Source of the DNA: Acidimicrobiales bacterium
GTDB taxonomy: Bacteria; Actinomycetota; Acidimicrobiia; Acidimicrobiales; MedAcidi-G1
Reading direction: 5' to 3'
DNA: 64,000 nt
Assembly: GCA_029242745.1 (NCBI GenBank)
Contig: JAQWTI010000016.1
Span: forward strand, 49,034-113,033
Shown here: positions 36,117 through 44,172 of the stretch, in pieces
Position numbering within the stretch: the stretch's first letter is position 1
Layout: each line of letters starts with the position of its first letter
The notes under the pieces: model-generated
Database searches by the model: none
What the model was told of the DNA's origin: nothing
Seen by the model: the letters and a program-made list of their open reading frames with translations, nothing else
Position numbers and translations under genes: made by a program

Positions 36117-36602
36117 CTATTTCATGGTCACGGGGCACTCATTCGCTATATCGAGGACCGTGTAGACCCGACCAATTCCGAGACAAAATGCGATTGTGGT
36201 AGCCAACTCCAGAATCTCAACATCGCTAAAGTGCCGGCGCATTTCAGCAAAGAAAGTGCTATCTAGTGTGCGATGTTCTAACGCGAATCGCTCTGCAAAT
36301 TGGATAGCGAGACGTTCCTGGTCTGAGTAGTCCTCACGGTTCTCATATTCATCGACATGTGCGTACATCTCTTCAGTGAGCCCCTGCTGCATCGCCGATG
36401 CAGCGCGAGTATCAAGTCATATGGGACATTCATTAATCTGCGCGATTCTCATCCGAGCGACTTCTCTGACACGAGCAGGAAGAGAGGACATCTCGTATGT
36501 CGCTTTTCGCATCGCGTCGACTCCGTCGGCAAAGTGAGGAGCCAACTCCCAAAGTCGAAGCCGCTCAAGTTCATTGCCAGCAGGGACGTCTATATAAGCC
36601 AT
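36117..36602 (-). CDS. AhpD/carboxymuconolactone-decarboxylase-like selenoprotein (in-frame TGA = Sec)
   Basis: 161-residue protein read through an in-frame TGA at 36417-36419. Upstream part ends VREVARMRIAQINECPI; TGA; downstream part resumes LDTRAASAMQQGLTEEMYAHV and continues DYSDQERLAIQFAERFALEH to a normal TAG. In the AhpD/CMD family this site is CPxCxxxR, the redox CxxC; here the second Cys is replaced by TGA, giving Cys59-Pro-Ile-Sec62. A perfect hairpin lies 13-31 nt after the TGA. AhpD-like proteins with CxxU are among known bacterial selenoprotein families. Expected role: thiol/selenol peroxidase or disulfide reductase. ATG 36602 chosen (TTG 36617 is the alternative). Last gene of a ligase - EthD - VOC - AhpD operon. 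A nonsense mutation is the alternative, but the precise position argues against it. Confidence 0.88.
36386..36404 (-). promoter_or_regulatory. Bacterial SECIS hairpin (AhpD-like gene)
   Basis: On the coding strand, starting 13 nt after the UGA, GCUGCAUC-GGC-GAUGCAGC forms an exact 8-bp stem with a GGC triloop whose first G is at +21. Known bacterial SECIS elements have a short stem directly downstream of UGA with a small apical loop holding G at position 1 or 2, about 16-37 nt from UGA. All these conditions are met. Confidence 0.82.
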
Positions 36603-36622
36603 GTTTGTCCAATCCAAGTGGG

Positions 36623-37207
36623 TTAGAAGGGGTAGTCCTTAGGAAGTTTCGTTTCATGCCACGTCTGACTCTGCCACCAAAGCCATTCACCGTTCAGGAC
36701 CTGGTCAATTGTCATCTTGGGGTGCTGCTCATCCCAACTGATCGGAGTTTCGACGATCTGGATGAGGCAACCAAAACCAGAGCTAGGACGAATGAATGTC
36801 TCCTTCCACAACTCTCTGGAAGATAGATCCGTATCAACTACCTCGAATCCTGAATTACCAAGATCAGTGATTGTCTTTTGGACGTCGTTGACGGCCATCG
36901 TGATGTGATGGAAACCTTCTCCATGTTTTTCAATAAAGTCAGCAAGATAGGAATCGCTAGATAGAGGCTCAAGAATTTCAATCTTGAAGTTTGCCAACTT
37001 GTAGACAACTGAGCGAATACCAAGGTTTCGGTCATCCCCTCCGTACATCAGAGTCCCACCCAAGGCGTCCCTGAAGAGTGGCACGGTCTCGGCGATTGAA
37101 TTCACCGCAATCGCGAGGTGGTCGACCCTGTCTATTAGCGGAGTATTTAGATAATTATTTGAAACTAGGTCAGGCAGGCCTGCCTCTCCGAGAGTGCGCC
37201 AACTCAT
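36623..37207 (-). CDS. VOC-family protein (epimerase-like)
   Basis: Vicinal-oxygen-chelate protein of 194 residues: VDHLAIAVNSIAETVPLFRDALGG, EPLSSDSYLADFIEKHGEGFHHITM and CLIQIVETP place His, His and Glu metal ligands as in methylmalonyl-CoA epimerase. The C-terminus adds about 35 Trp-rich residues. It lies 49 bp after the EthD gene and 20 bp before the AhpD-like selenoprotein. Substrate unknown. Confidence 0.85.
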   Translation of the reverse strand: MSWRTLGEAGLPDLVSNNYLNTPLIDRVDHLAIAVNSIAETVPLFRDALGGTLMYGGDDRNLGIRSVVYKLANFKIEILEPLSSDSYLADFIEKHGEGFHHITMAVNDVQKTITDLGNSGFEVVDTDLSSRELWKETFIRPSSGFGCLIQIVETPISWDEQHPKMTIDQVLNGEWLWWQSQTWHETKLPKDYPF

Positions 37208-37256
37208 AACGTCACCGTGACCGATGGGCTAGAGGGATTTTCCATGACAACTGCGG

Positions 37257-37955
37257 CTAAGCCCATTTATCTTGATTCTGTTTGACCACGTGAACTTCTC
37301 TAGCTAGGAGATCAAATCTTCCAAAGGCAATCCCAGCCAGTGCTAGTTCTGCTCGGGCTCGGTTTGCAGAACTTAGATGGGATTGAGCTTTTTCTAGGTC
37401 TGGGAACCACGACATGAGAGCTATATCGAAGACCGCCGGTGGTTGTCCTGCGTGTGCTTCATTGTCTGTAACTAAGACACGTTGGGCGAGCGGTTCATCT
37501 TGCGCGACCGCAGTTGTCACCTCGTTACAAACTGTCGATATGAGCAGAGTTTTCTCTGTGCCGGGGTGGCAGCGAAAGGCAGTTATCACTTTGACAGGTG
37601 AACCGCTTAGATCTGAGACGTTCCCGATCGCTAGATGTTCACGGGTTAACGCGAGTGAGAAACGTGACTTCTCAATAAATGCGTCTTCATCTTGTCGGAC
37701 AGAGTCGAGGTACTGCTGAGATGAGAAACCATCGTTCATCGATTCGACAGATTCGAACAGCAGTTCTGAACAGGCATCAAATCCCGGGTACGGGAGCAGT
37801 GGTTTCCCCTCAACGAGTACAGAGTGGTTCTGCGTGTAGGCCAAGAGCCCCGGGATTGCTCCAGCAGCATCTGCATGGGATGTCATCCAGTGCTTTTGGA
37901 AGGCCTCGAAACTCGAGCCTGGAAGTCGTGGAGCCATGCCGAATCTAATAATCAT
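37257..37955 (-). CDS. EthD-domain protein
   Basis: 232-residue protein with what look like two dimeric alpha-beta barrel (EthD-type) repeats: MIIRFGMAPRLPGSSFEAFQKHWMTSHADAAGAIPG at the start with the typical HW…HA spacing, and a second repeat from about residue 118 (VKVITAFRCHPGTEKTLL). EthD proteins assist oxidation or ring chemistry in degradation pathways. Start ATG overlaps the ligase stop (ATGA), showing translational coupling. Confidence 0.75.
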   Translation of the reverse strand: MIIRFGMAPRLPGSSFEAFQKHWMTSHADAAGAIPGLLAYTQNHSVLVEGKPLLPYPGFDACSELLFESVESMNDGFSSQQYLDSVRQDEDAFIEKSRFSLALTREHLAIGNVSDLSGSPVKVITAFRCHPGTEKTLLISTVCNEVTTAVAQDEPLAQRVLVTDNEAHAGQPPAVFDIALMSWFPDLEKAQSHLSSANRARAELALAGIAFGRFDLLAREVHVVKQNQDKWA

Positions 37956-39592
37956 CGTTTACCCTCAAAGTCGAATACCCCTGGACGATCCAAATTGTCC
38001 TCTTTTAACTTGAACTTTTCAATGCGTTCACTAGGGGTTTTAGGGAAGTGTTCCCGCTGTTCGATATAGCGCGGGACCATGTAACGGGGAAGATTTTTCT
38101 CACACCAGGCTCGTAGCTCTGGGATGTCCATTTTTTCTAAGGCCACAATGTCCAATTTTATGTCCTCTTCCCCAATCTCAGATGGGACGCCGTATGCAGC
38201 AGCCTCAACTACTGATGGAATAGTAAGCACCGGGATTTCGACCTCAGTCGCGCCTACCATTTCTCCACGTCGTCTAATTCGATCTTTTTTCCGCCCAACG
38301 AACGTCATAACACCGTCCTCGTCGTAAAAGGCCACGTCGCCAGTGTGAAACATGAAATTGCGGAACGTATCAACAGTTATTTCTGGGTCCTTGTAGTACT
38401 CCTGCATCATGGAGTGTGGAATCAGCGGGCGAAAGACCATTTCTCCAATCTCACCGGGAGGAAGGAGGCGATCGTCCTTGTCTACGACCCCGTATTCCAT
38501 CCATTGCGCAGGCAGGCCCATTGCGCCTAACGACTTACCGGGTAGGAGTTCACGACGGGCGGGAATCGGTAGGATTTCTGTCATACCAAATCCCTGATAA
38601 GTAACTTTCACATTGAAGCGTGATTCAAATCGTTCAAAATCTGGAGGCGCGGGGGGGCAATAGATAACCCGCAGTTCATGCTCGGGCACGCTTTCGGTTC
38701 GCTTGTCGATGATTGCAGCCATTGGACCAAGAATGATTGAAAATGTGGCTTTGGCTTGTGCAGCCTGCTCGAAGTACTTGGCTGGGGAGAAGGACGTCAT
38801 TAAATACCCGGTGCATCCTGCGTGCAAGGAGAGATTCCCAACAAAGTGCAGAGCTGCAACGTGATAGACGGGCATGGGGGAGAACAAGACATCCTCCTCA
38901 GTTTGCTCGAGGGAGTCCACGAGAACAGCTGAGGCCAAATACAGGTAGTGATGGGAGTAGAGAACTCCCTTAGCTAGGCCAGTAGTCCCTGAAGTGAACT
39001 GGATTAGCGCGTTTTCGTTCCACTGAGGTAGATCGTCGGGGAGTTCCGTCGGAAGATCTCTAATCCACTGGTTGAACCCGACGATGATGGCTCCGTGTAG
39101 ATGTTCGAGGTCGGGAGTTGCTCCTACGACCACAACTTTTTTGATTTTTCCAAGATCGTCCAACTCAGTGAGTTGCTCAAAGTATTCGGCGTCTATGACA
39201 ATCACTGAACTATCACTCTTGGTGATGACATGGTGGAGGTGCATGCCTCTGGTCCGGGCGTTGAGGGGTACTGCGACCCCACCGGCTGCATGCGCGCCGT
39301 ACATGGTCGGGAAGAACTCAATTTGATTCTTCATAAACAAGGCAACGTGATCGCCTTGGAATCCATCTCGGATCAGGGCGTGCCCGACCCTGCAGGACAT
39401 TTCGTAACCCTCTGTAAAAGTTATTTTTGAATCAAAATCAAAAACTAACCAAGTTTTGTCACCTTGTTTGGCGGCTTGATCCTGCAGCACCCGCAATAGA
39501 ACACGGTCTTCCATCTCATACCGAAGCGCTACCTCACCTAGTGGGGCCCCCATTCCTTTTAGTAGCCCTTGCTGATTAAACGAATCAGGCAT
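37952..39592 (-). CDS. Acyl-CoA ligase (CaiC-like)
   Basis: Class I adenylate-forming ligase, 546 residues. Motifs: IQFTSGTTGLAKGVLYSH, QGFGMTEI, FMFHTGDVAFYDEDG, VGRKKDRIRRRGEMVGATEVE and PKTPSERIEKFKL. The KDRIRRRGE hinge is that of the crotonobetaine/carnitine-CoA ligase-like subgroup, shared with two more ligases at 42.5 and 48.2 kb. First gene of the minus-strand operon that ends with the AhpD-like selenoprotein; a candidate operator followed by a TAGGGT -10-like hexamer lies 39-56 bp upstream of the start. Confidence 0.92.
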   Translation of the reverse strand: MPDSFNQQGLLKGMGAPLGEVALRYEMEDRVLLRVLQDQAAKQGDKTWLVFDFDSKITFTEGYEMSCRVGHALIRDGFQGDHVALFMKNQIEFFPTMYGAHAAGGVAVPLNARTRGMHLHHVITKSDSSVIVIDAEYFEQLTELDDLGKIKKVVVVGATPDLEHLHGAIIVGFNQWIRDLPTELPDDLPQWNENALIQFTSGTTGLAKGVLYSHHYLYLASAVLVDSLEQTEEDVLFSPMPVYHVAALHFVGNLSLHAGCTGYLMTSFSPAKYFEQAAQAKATFSIILGPMAAIIDKRTESVPEHELRVIYCPPAPPDFERFESRFNVKVTYQGFGMTEILPIPARRELLPGKSLGAMGLPAQWMEYGVVDKDDRLLPPGEIGEMVFRPLIPHSMMQEYYKDPEITVDTFRNFMFHTGDVAFYDEDGVMTFVGRKKDRIRRRGEMVGATEVEIPVLTIPSVVEAAAYGVPSEIGEEDIKLDIVALEKMDIPELRAWCEKNLPRYMVPRYIEQREHFPKTPSERIEKFKLKEDNLDRPGVFDFEGKR

Positions 39593-39630
39593 TGCAGCAA
39601 TTCTTCTTGAAGATCATCGGAAATGACCCT

Positions 39631-39648
39631 ACCAACCGTTCAGTAGGT
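39631..39648 (-). promoter_or_regulatory. Candidate TetR operator for the ligase-selenoprotein operon
   Basis: ACCAACCGTTCAGTAGGT on the plus strand matches ACCAACCGTTCGGTTGGT at 16 of 18 positions. Read on the minus strand it is directly followed by TAGGGT, a plausible actinobacterial -10, so binding would occlude the promoter of the ligase - EthD - VOC - AhpD operon. Confidence 0.55.
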
Positions 39649-39872
39649 CTCTGTATGGTTGGATCAGTGACACGTGAGGCCTCTGGGCGGATACGGGTTA
39701 GTTCGCAGTTCTACGCAGACGTTCTCTTTCACAGAAAGAAAATTGTTAAGCTCAACAGTGTTTCTAGATGAGTAGGTAACTGGCGCGGATCTAGCGCTGT
39801 TTATGCTCAACTGAAGAGGTTTCTTGGCAGTAGATAGAAATTGTGATTTTTTCTTGAGATTGGATAAGGCCG

Positions 39873-40403
39873 GTGGAGAACTTAGTTTCGTTAGAAAGTC
39901 GTCTCGATTATCTGGAGTCCAGAGTCGCGATTGGAGACCTTGTCGCCGCTTATGGAAGGGCAGTTGATGACCGCGCGTGGGAAGCCTTGGGTCAGTTGTA
40001 TTGCAAAGATGCAGTATTTGACTCTGTTGAGGGTCCGTCCACGGGTAGAGACCGAATAATCGAGTACTACGAGAAACGCACTGCAATGTTTGGAGTCACC
40101 TATCACTATCCGCATTCAGTCGAAGTGACAGCGATAGATGGAGATGTCGCTCAAGGGGTGGTGTGTGCGCATGCAGAGTTAGCAATAGGCGGCAAGGCAT
40201 TCTGGGTTGCGCTTCGGTACTGCGATTCCTACAAGAGGGAAGAGCGTCGGTGGCGGTTTGCAGAGCGTCGTGTCGAGCAACTTTACGCAATGGAACTCAG
40301 CGAGATTCCAGATCAAATGGATTCGTTTCTCCGTAAACGTTGGCCAGGTACTGAGCCAGCCCAAGCTGATTGGGGACCGCAGTCAGAGAAACTGGGAAGT
40401 TAG
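39873..40403 (+). CDS. SnoaL-like protein
   Basis: 176-residue SnoaL_4/NTF2-like protein starting at GTG 39873: LDYLESRVAIGDLVAAYGRAVDDRAWEALGQLYCKDAVFDS, then a beta-rich half with WRFAERRVEQLYA. Related proteins include small subunits of ring-hydroxylating dioxygenases, isomerases and dehydratases; no reaction can be assigned. Its end overlaps the end of the convergent P450 gene by four bases. Confidence 0.8.
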   Translation: MENLVSLESRLDYLESRVAIGDLVAAYGRAVDDRAWEALGQLYCKDAVFDSVEGPSTGRDRIIEYYEKRTAMFGVTYHYPHSVEVTAIDGDVAQGVVCAHAELAIGGKAFWVALRYCDSYKREERRWRFAERRVEQLYAMELSEIPDQMDSFLRKRWPGTEPAQADWGPQSEKLGS

Positions 40404-41614
40404 CCAGCCGTTAGGTTGACTAAAAGTTGTTTGGGTGATCGAAGGATATAGCCCTCTTCTTCTGGGGGAGAACCAGCCCACTGAATCTGGCTGTAGGTAT
40501 CCAGCAAGAGATTCATGCCTTCCACCATCTCAAGTTTGGCCAGTAATGATCCCGTGCAGAAGTGCGTGTCATGGCTGAAGGAAAGCACAGTGGCATTGGC
40601 ACTGAACTGGGCTTCAGAGTTCTGGATAAAGCGGTCTAACACAAACCGGTTTGGGTCCTCAAAGACTTCGGGGTCCCGATTTGCGGCACCAATTACAAGG
40701 AGCAGCTTGGATCCAGCAGGTATTTCCTGCCCCCTGATTGAGACGTCTTTCCTGGTTGCACGATTGATCGAATGCACTGGAGGCCCAAAACGCAGACCTT
40801 CAGCCAGAGCAGATAGAAGGAGATCACGGTTATTTCTTAGTTCATCCCAGAGTTCAGGATCTGAGATTAATACCCGAAGCAGATTTGCTAGGGCCCTGTC
40901 GGTTGTCTCCACACCGGCAGCAAGTAGGAACTTTGAAGCAGAAAGAATTTCCTCATCCGAAATTGGCTTTCCTTCATATTCGGAGGTGCACAAAGTCGAC
41001 AGCAGATCATCCCCTGGCGTGATGCGACGCTGCTTTAGATACGGCGTAATTAGTTCATGGAGTTCTTCTATGGCGTCAAGGCCATCTTGCAGCACCTTGG
41101 GATCACCACTTTGGTTGGAGGTGCTGGCGGCGACCATTCGATCGTACGTATAACGAAAGCCAGCAGCCTCTTCGATATCCATTAGCCACGCAGTTACCTG
41201 CAGGGGCATTGGAGTCGTGAATCCATCCTTGATATCTGTTGCTTCATTGAGCGGTAGTGCCTCTACCAGGCTCTGGCACAATGTTTTTATGTAACTTTCC
41301 TGGCTGTCTGACAGCAATTTCCTGTTGCGAATGTGCTTGGCGATCATCCCGTCCTTGCGGCGATGCTCGATTCCCTCCATGTGGAGGACAATTTTTCCGT
41401 AAATGCCTGCAGCTCCCTTACCTTGTGTAAAGGGCCCGAACGATTCCTCATCTCCGAGGACATCTCGAATATCGGCGTATCTAGAAATAACCCATGCAGA
41501 GGCCATTTCACTCCAAAAAATTGGAGCATCTTCGAGAGTTTTTTTGTAAAAGGAACCAAGATCACCTGGGGTTCCAGTGAGTACAGATTCGAACTGGTCA
41601 GCGATAGATGACAT
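40400..41614 (-). CDS. Cytochrome P450
   Basis: Soluble bacterial P450, 404 residues. The I-helix oxygen-binding motif is AAGVETTDRAL, the ExxR motif is AEGLRFGPP, and the heme loop is FSHDTHFCTGSLLAKLE with the Cys ligand. The heme loop deviates from FGxGxHxCxG: the Gly two before His is Asp. No redox partner gene is next to it. It is divergent from the tandem AhpD-like gene, with a strong candidate operator between them. Likely hydroxylates a hydrophobic substrate entering this pathway. Confidence 0.92.
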   Translation of the reverse strand: MSSIADQFESVLTGTPGDLGSFYKKTLEDAPIFWSEMASAWVISRYADIRDVLGDEESFGPFTQGKGAAGIYGKIVLHMEGIEHRRKDGMIAKHIRNRKLLSDSQESYIKTLCQSLVEALPLNEATDIKDGFTTPMPLQVTAWLMDIEEAAGFRYTYDRMVAASTSNQSGDPKVLQDGLDAIEELHELITPYLKQRRITPGDDLLSTLCTSEYEGKPISDEEILSASKFLLAAGVETTDRALANLLRVLISDPELWDELRNNRDLLLSALAEGLRFGPPVHSINRATRKDVSIRGQEIPAGSKLLLVIGAANRDPEVFEDPNRFVLDRFIQNSEAQFSANATVLSFSHDTHFCTGSLLAKLEMVEGMNLLLDTYSQIQWAGSPPEEEGYILRSPKQLLVNLTAG

Positions 41615-41670
41615 GGTTTCCCCCGATGCACTATTGATTTATTGGGTCCAATAGTAGTGACTTATTTTCA

Positions 41671-41688
41671 ACCAATCGTTCGGTTGGG
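41671..41688. promoter_or_regulatory. Candidate TetR operator and leaderless promoter
   Basis: ACCAATCGTTCGGTTGGG is a near-perfect palindrome (CAATCG-TT-CGGTTG) in the 88 bp between the divergent P450 and AhpD-like genes. TATAGT follows at 41691-41696, so transcription would start at or next to ATG 41703, meaning a leaderless mRNA. Repressor binding would overlap the -35/-10 spacer. Confidence 0.6.
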
Positions 41689-41702
41689 ACTATAGTGCCG
41701 CG

Positions 41703-42419
41703 ATGGCATCTGTAATGCAAGACATCGTCGGATCTGCAGGTTGGCTGTCTGAGCTTCAAGCCGCTGCACCGGTGGTTGACCGGGCACTCGACAGTCTGGC
41801 GGGGGCTCTTTCGGAGGATGGTGCTCTTTCATCGCAGGAAAAGGGCTTAGTAGTTGCTTCCATCGCGGCAACTAAGACTGATCTAGAGGGCTGTCGCCAT
41901 TGGGTGGAGTCAAGATGTGGTGACTTCTCTGAATGGAGAATGCTTGCCGCTCTGCTGTTTCTGTCTCGGGGGTCAATGGCCGCTAAGACCCTGCTGGTAG
42001 CCACCGGCACCATGGACGACAATGTGGTGATACCGCCTACCCCAGATAGCCCGGGTGCTGAAGAGATCCAGAAATACTTCCTCGAAGTCTTTGGTCAGTT
42101 GCCTGCCCGGGTAACTCTGCTGCAGGACCACGCTCCAAGCGCTTTAGAGACCTACTTTCTTCTTCGGCAGGGAACTTTGGCAGGGAGTTCATTGGATCCG
42201 ATGTTGGCGCAGCTGGTCTTGGTTGGTGTCAATGCGGCTGATCGGCAGGAAGACTTTGCCTTCGAACATGGTTTGGGTGCCGTGAAGGAGGGAGCCTCTG
42301 TAGCCCATTTGGTGGAGGCTGGTGTGTGCTCCATGCTCTACGGAGGTCTTGCCTCATGGACGGCTGCCGCCGGAGCGATTACCCGAGTGTTTTCTGCTAG
42401 TGACGAGCACTCTTTCTAA
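41703..42419 (+). CDS. Tandem AhpD-like protein without active-site cysteines
   Basis: 238-residue protein that looks like two AhpD/carboxymuconolactone-decarboxylase helical units. First: GALSSQEKGLVVASIAATKTD, then LEGCRHWVESRCGDFSEW. Second: LDPMLAQLVLVGVNAADRQED, FAFEHGLGAVKEGASVAHL, LYGGLASWTAAAGAI. The redox CxxC is missing in both (the second has RQEDFAFEHG, keeping only His). It could be structural or ligand-binding. The probable promoter is leaderless and lies beside the operator at 41671. A hairpin follows the stop. Confidence 0.7.
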   Translation: MASVMQDIVGSAGWLSELQAAAPVVDRALDSLAGALSEDGALSSQEKGLVVASIAATKTDLEGCRHWVESRCGDFSEWRMLAALLFLSRGSMAAKTLLVATGTMDDNVVIPPTPDSPGAEEIQKYFLEVFGQLPARVTLLQDHAPSALETYFLLRQGTLAGSSLDPMLAQLVLVGVNAADRQEDFAFEHGLGAVKEGASVAHLVEAGVCSMLYGGLASWTAAAGAITRVFSASDEHSF

Positions 42420-42447
42420 GAGAATCGGTTTACAGAACGGTTCTCTT
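42418..42447 (+). terminator. Hairpin after the tandem AhpD-like gene
   Basis: AAGAGAATCG and CGGTTCTCTT pair over 10 positions (one G-U) around a 10-nt loop, beginning inside the stop codon. No clear T-tract follows (ACTTG), so termination strength is uncertain. Confidence 0.5.
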
Positions 42448-42494
42448 ACTTGTGTAATCGAGTTTGACGAAATTTTGTCACTTCTAAAGAAAGT

Positions 42495-44108
42495 TTGATA
42501 AAGGTGCCTAGGTCTGATCGTCTAATAGTCCCAGCAGATGCTCCATCATCATTCCCTGAATGGATTAGGAGCGTTTCTGCTCGGTTGGGAGACAAAACTG
42601 TTTTAGATGTCTGTGGTGATGTTAGAACTGCTGCAGATCTGGATTATCGGACAGATTGTTATTCCGCTGGCCTGGCTGCACTCGGTCTCCGACCTGGTGA
42701 CCATGTAGGTGTGATGATGCAGAACTCGATTGAAAACATTGAGATCTGGTTTGGTATCCAGAAGGCAGGCCTAGTTGAAGTTCCCGTCCATACTGCCAGC
42801 CGGGGCGCGCTGCTTCAGTACCTTCTCGACCATGCTGACGTCAGGGCTTTGGTGGTTGATGAGTCTTTGATGGATCGTGTAGGGGAGATTCTCGACGCAC
42901 TTCCCCAGTTGGAACACGTCATCATTAATTCGCCCACTGGTATGGAACTCGATTCGAGCCATGTTGCTTCTCACCAACTATCTGATCTTTTTCGCGATAT
43001 GGCACCGCCCATGCCCCAGTTGTCAACTCGTTCAACTTCAGTCATTTTGCATACTTCTGGGACAACGGGACCCCCAAAGGGTGTAGTTCTCTCACACGGA
43101 GCGGTCCTTCACCTGACCCGTCACATTGTCTGGCTCATGGACTACGTACCCAGTGACCGTCTGTTTACGACGTTTCCCTTGTTCCATAACAACGCTAAGT
43201 ACACGTCGGTGACCGCAGCACTTGAATGTGGTGGCAGTTTAGTGATGGACAGAAAGTTCTCTGCAAGTGGTTTTTGGTCGACATGCCGGGAAAAAGAGAT
43301 AACAGCGTTCAACTACATGGGTGCGATGTTGATGATGCTCCATAAGCAAGATCCCAGCGAAACTGACTCGCTAAATCCAGTAAGGACAGCATTTGGTGCA
43401 CCATGTCCGGTGCACATATGGGAGGACTTCGAATCTCGCTTTGGTCTTTCACTTGTTGAGGTTTATGGGATGACGGAGGCTCCCATGGCTTGTGAGACGC
43501 TTTTGGAGGACCGAAAGATAGGCACAGCGGGTCAGGAGTCGACGACTTACCAAGTGGTTATCGCGGACGAAGACGACCAGCCGGTCGGGCCAAACGTTCC
43601 AGGTGAGATTCTGATCCGACCGAAGGCCGCTAATGCAATATTTTCCTCCTATTACAAGAAAGAGGAAGAGACTGTTGAGGCTTGGCGGAACCTGTGGTTC
43701 CATACGGGGGATCAAGGGAGTATGGACGACGAAGGTTTTCTCACCTTCATCGACAGGAAGAAGGATTGCATTCGGAGAAGGGGAGAAAATATCTCCTCTT
43801 GGGAAGTCGAGTCAGCAGTTAACAGTTTTTCTAAAGTTATTGAGTCTGCGGCATACGGAATCGATTCAGACCTGAGTGAGGCTGAAGTGATGGTGGCGGT
43901 TGTTCCTCGTGACAAAGAAGATTTTGATCTTTATGAGTTGATAAGCCATTGTCGGGGGCAAATGTCAGATCACGCGATCCCTCGCTATGTCCGATTGGTG
44001 GAGGAGTTGCCGAAGAACCACGCACAGCGTGTTGAGAAGTACCGACTCCGGGAAGAGGGTCTAACGGCGGAGACGTGGGATCGTTTAGGAGAAGAGTTGC
44101 CCAACTGA
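42495..44108 (+). CDS. Acyl-CoA ligase (CaiC-like)
   Basis: Second CaiC-like adenylate-forming ligase, 537 residues: ILHTSGTTGPPKGVVLSH, EVYGMTEAP, LWFHTGDQGSMDDEG, RKKDCIRRRGENISSWEVE, LPKNHAQRVEKYRL. The start is TTG 42495 or GTG 42504; AAAGG just before the GTG fits neither spacing well. Located between the tandem AhpD-like gene and the CocE-like hydrolase. The carboxylate it activates is unknown. Confidence 0.9.
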   Translation: MIKVPRSDRLIVPADAPSSFPEWIRSVSARLGDKTVLDVCGDVRTAADLDYRTDCYSAGLAALGLRPGDHVGVMMQNSIENIEIWFGIQKAGLVEVPVHTASRGALLQYLLDHADVRALVVDESLMDRVGEILDALPQLEHVIINSPTGMELDSSHVASHQLSDLFRDMAPPMPQLSTRSTSVILHTSGTTGPPKGVVLSHGAVLHLTRHIVWLMDYVPSDRLFTTFPLFHNNAKYTSVTAALECGGSLVMDRKFSASGFWSTCREKEITAFNYMGAMLMMLHKQDPSETDSLNPVRTAFGAPCPVHIWEDFESRFGLSLVEVYGMTEAPMACETLLEDRKIGTAGQESTTYQVVIADEDDQPVGPNVPGEILIRPKAANAIFSSYYKKEEETVEAWRNLWFHTGDQGSMDDEGFLTFIDRKKDCIRRRGENISSWEVESAVNSFSKVIESAAYGIDSDLSEAEVMVAVVPRDKEDFDLYELISHCRGQMSDHAIPRYVRLVEELPKNHAQRVEKYRLREEGLTAETWDRLGEELPN

Positions 44109-44172
44109 CCTAGGAACTGGATAGAAGAAGTTGTTTTTGATGACAGGGTAAGCAGAGAAATAGGGAGTTGTA

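Noticed and set aside
36117..36617. Interpretation of the AhpD-like gene as a pseudogene or as two small proteins
   Set aside because: TGA replaces exactly the second redox Cys, the frame continues with conserved sequence for 99 codons, and a SECIS-like hairpin follows.
36357..36826. Plus-strand open frames opposite the AhpD-like selenoprotein and VOC genes
   Set aside because: They are antisense to genes with clear family similarity and have no family similarity themselves.
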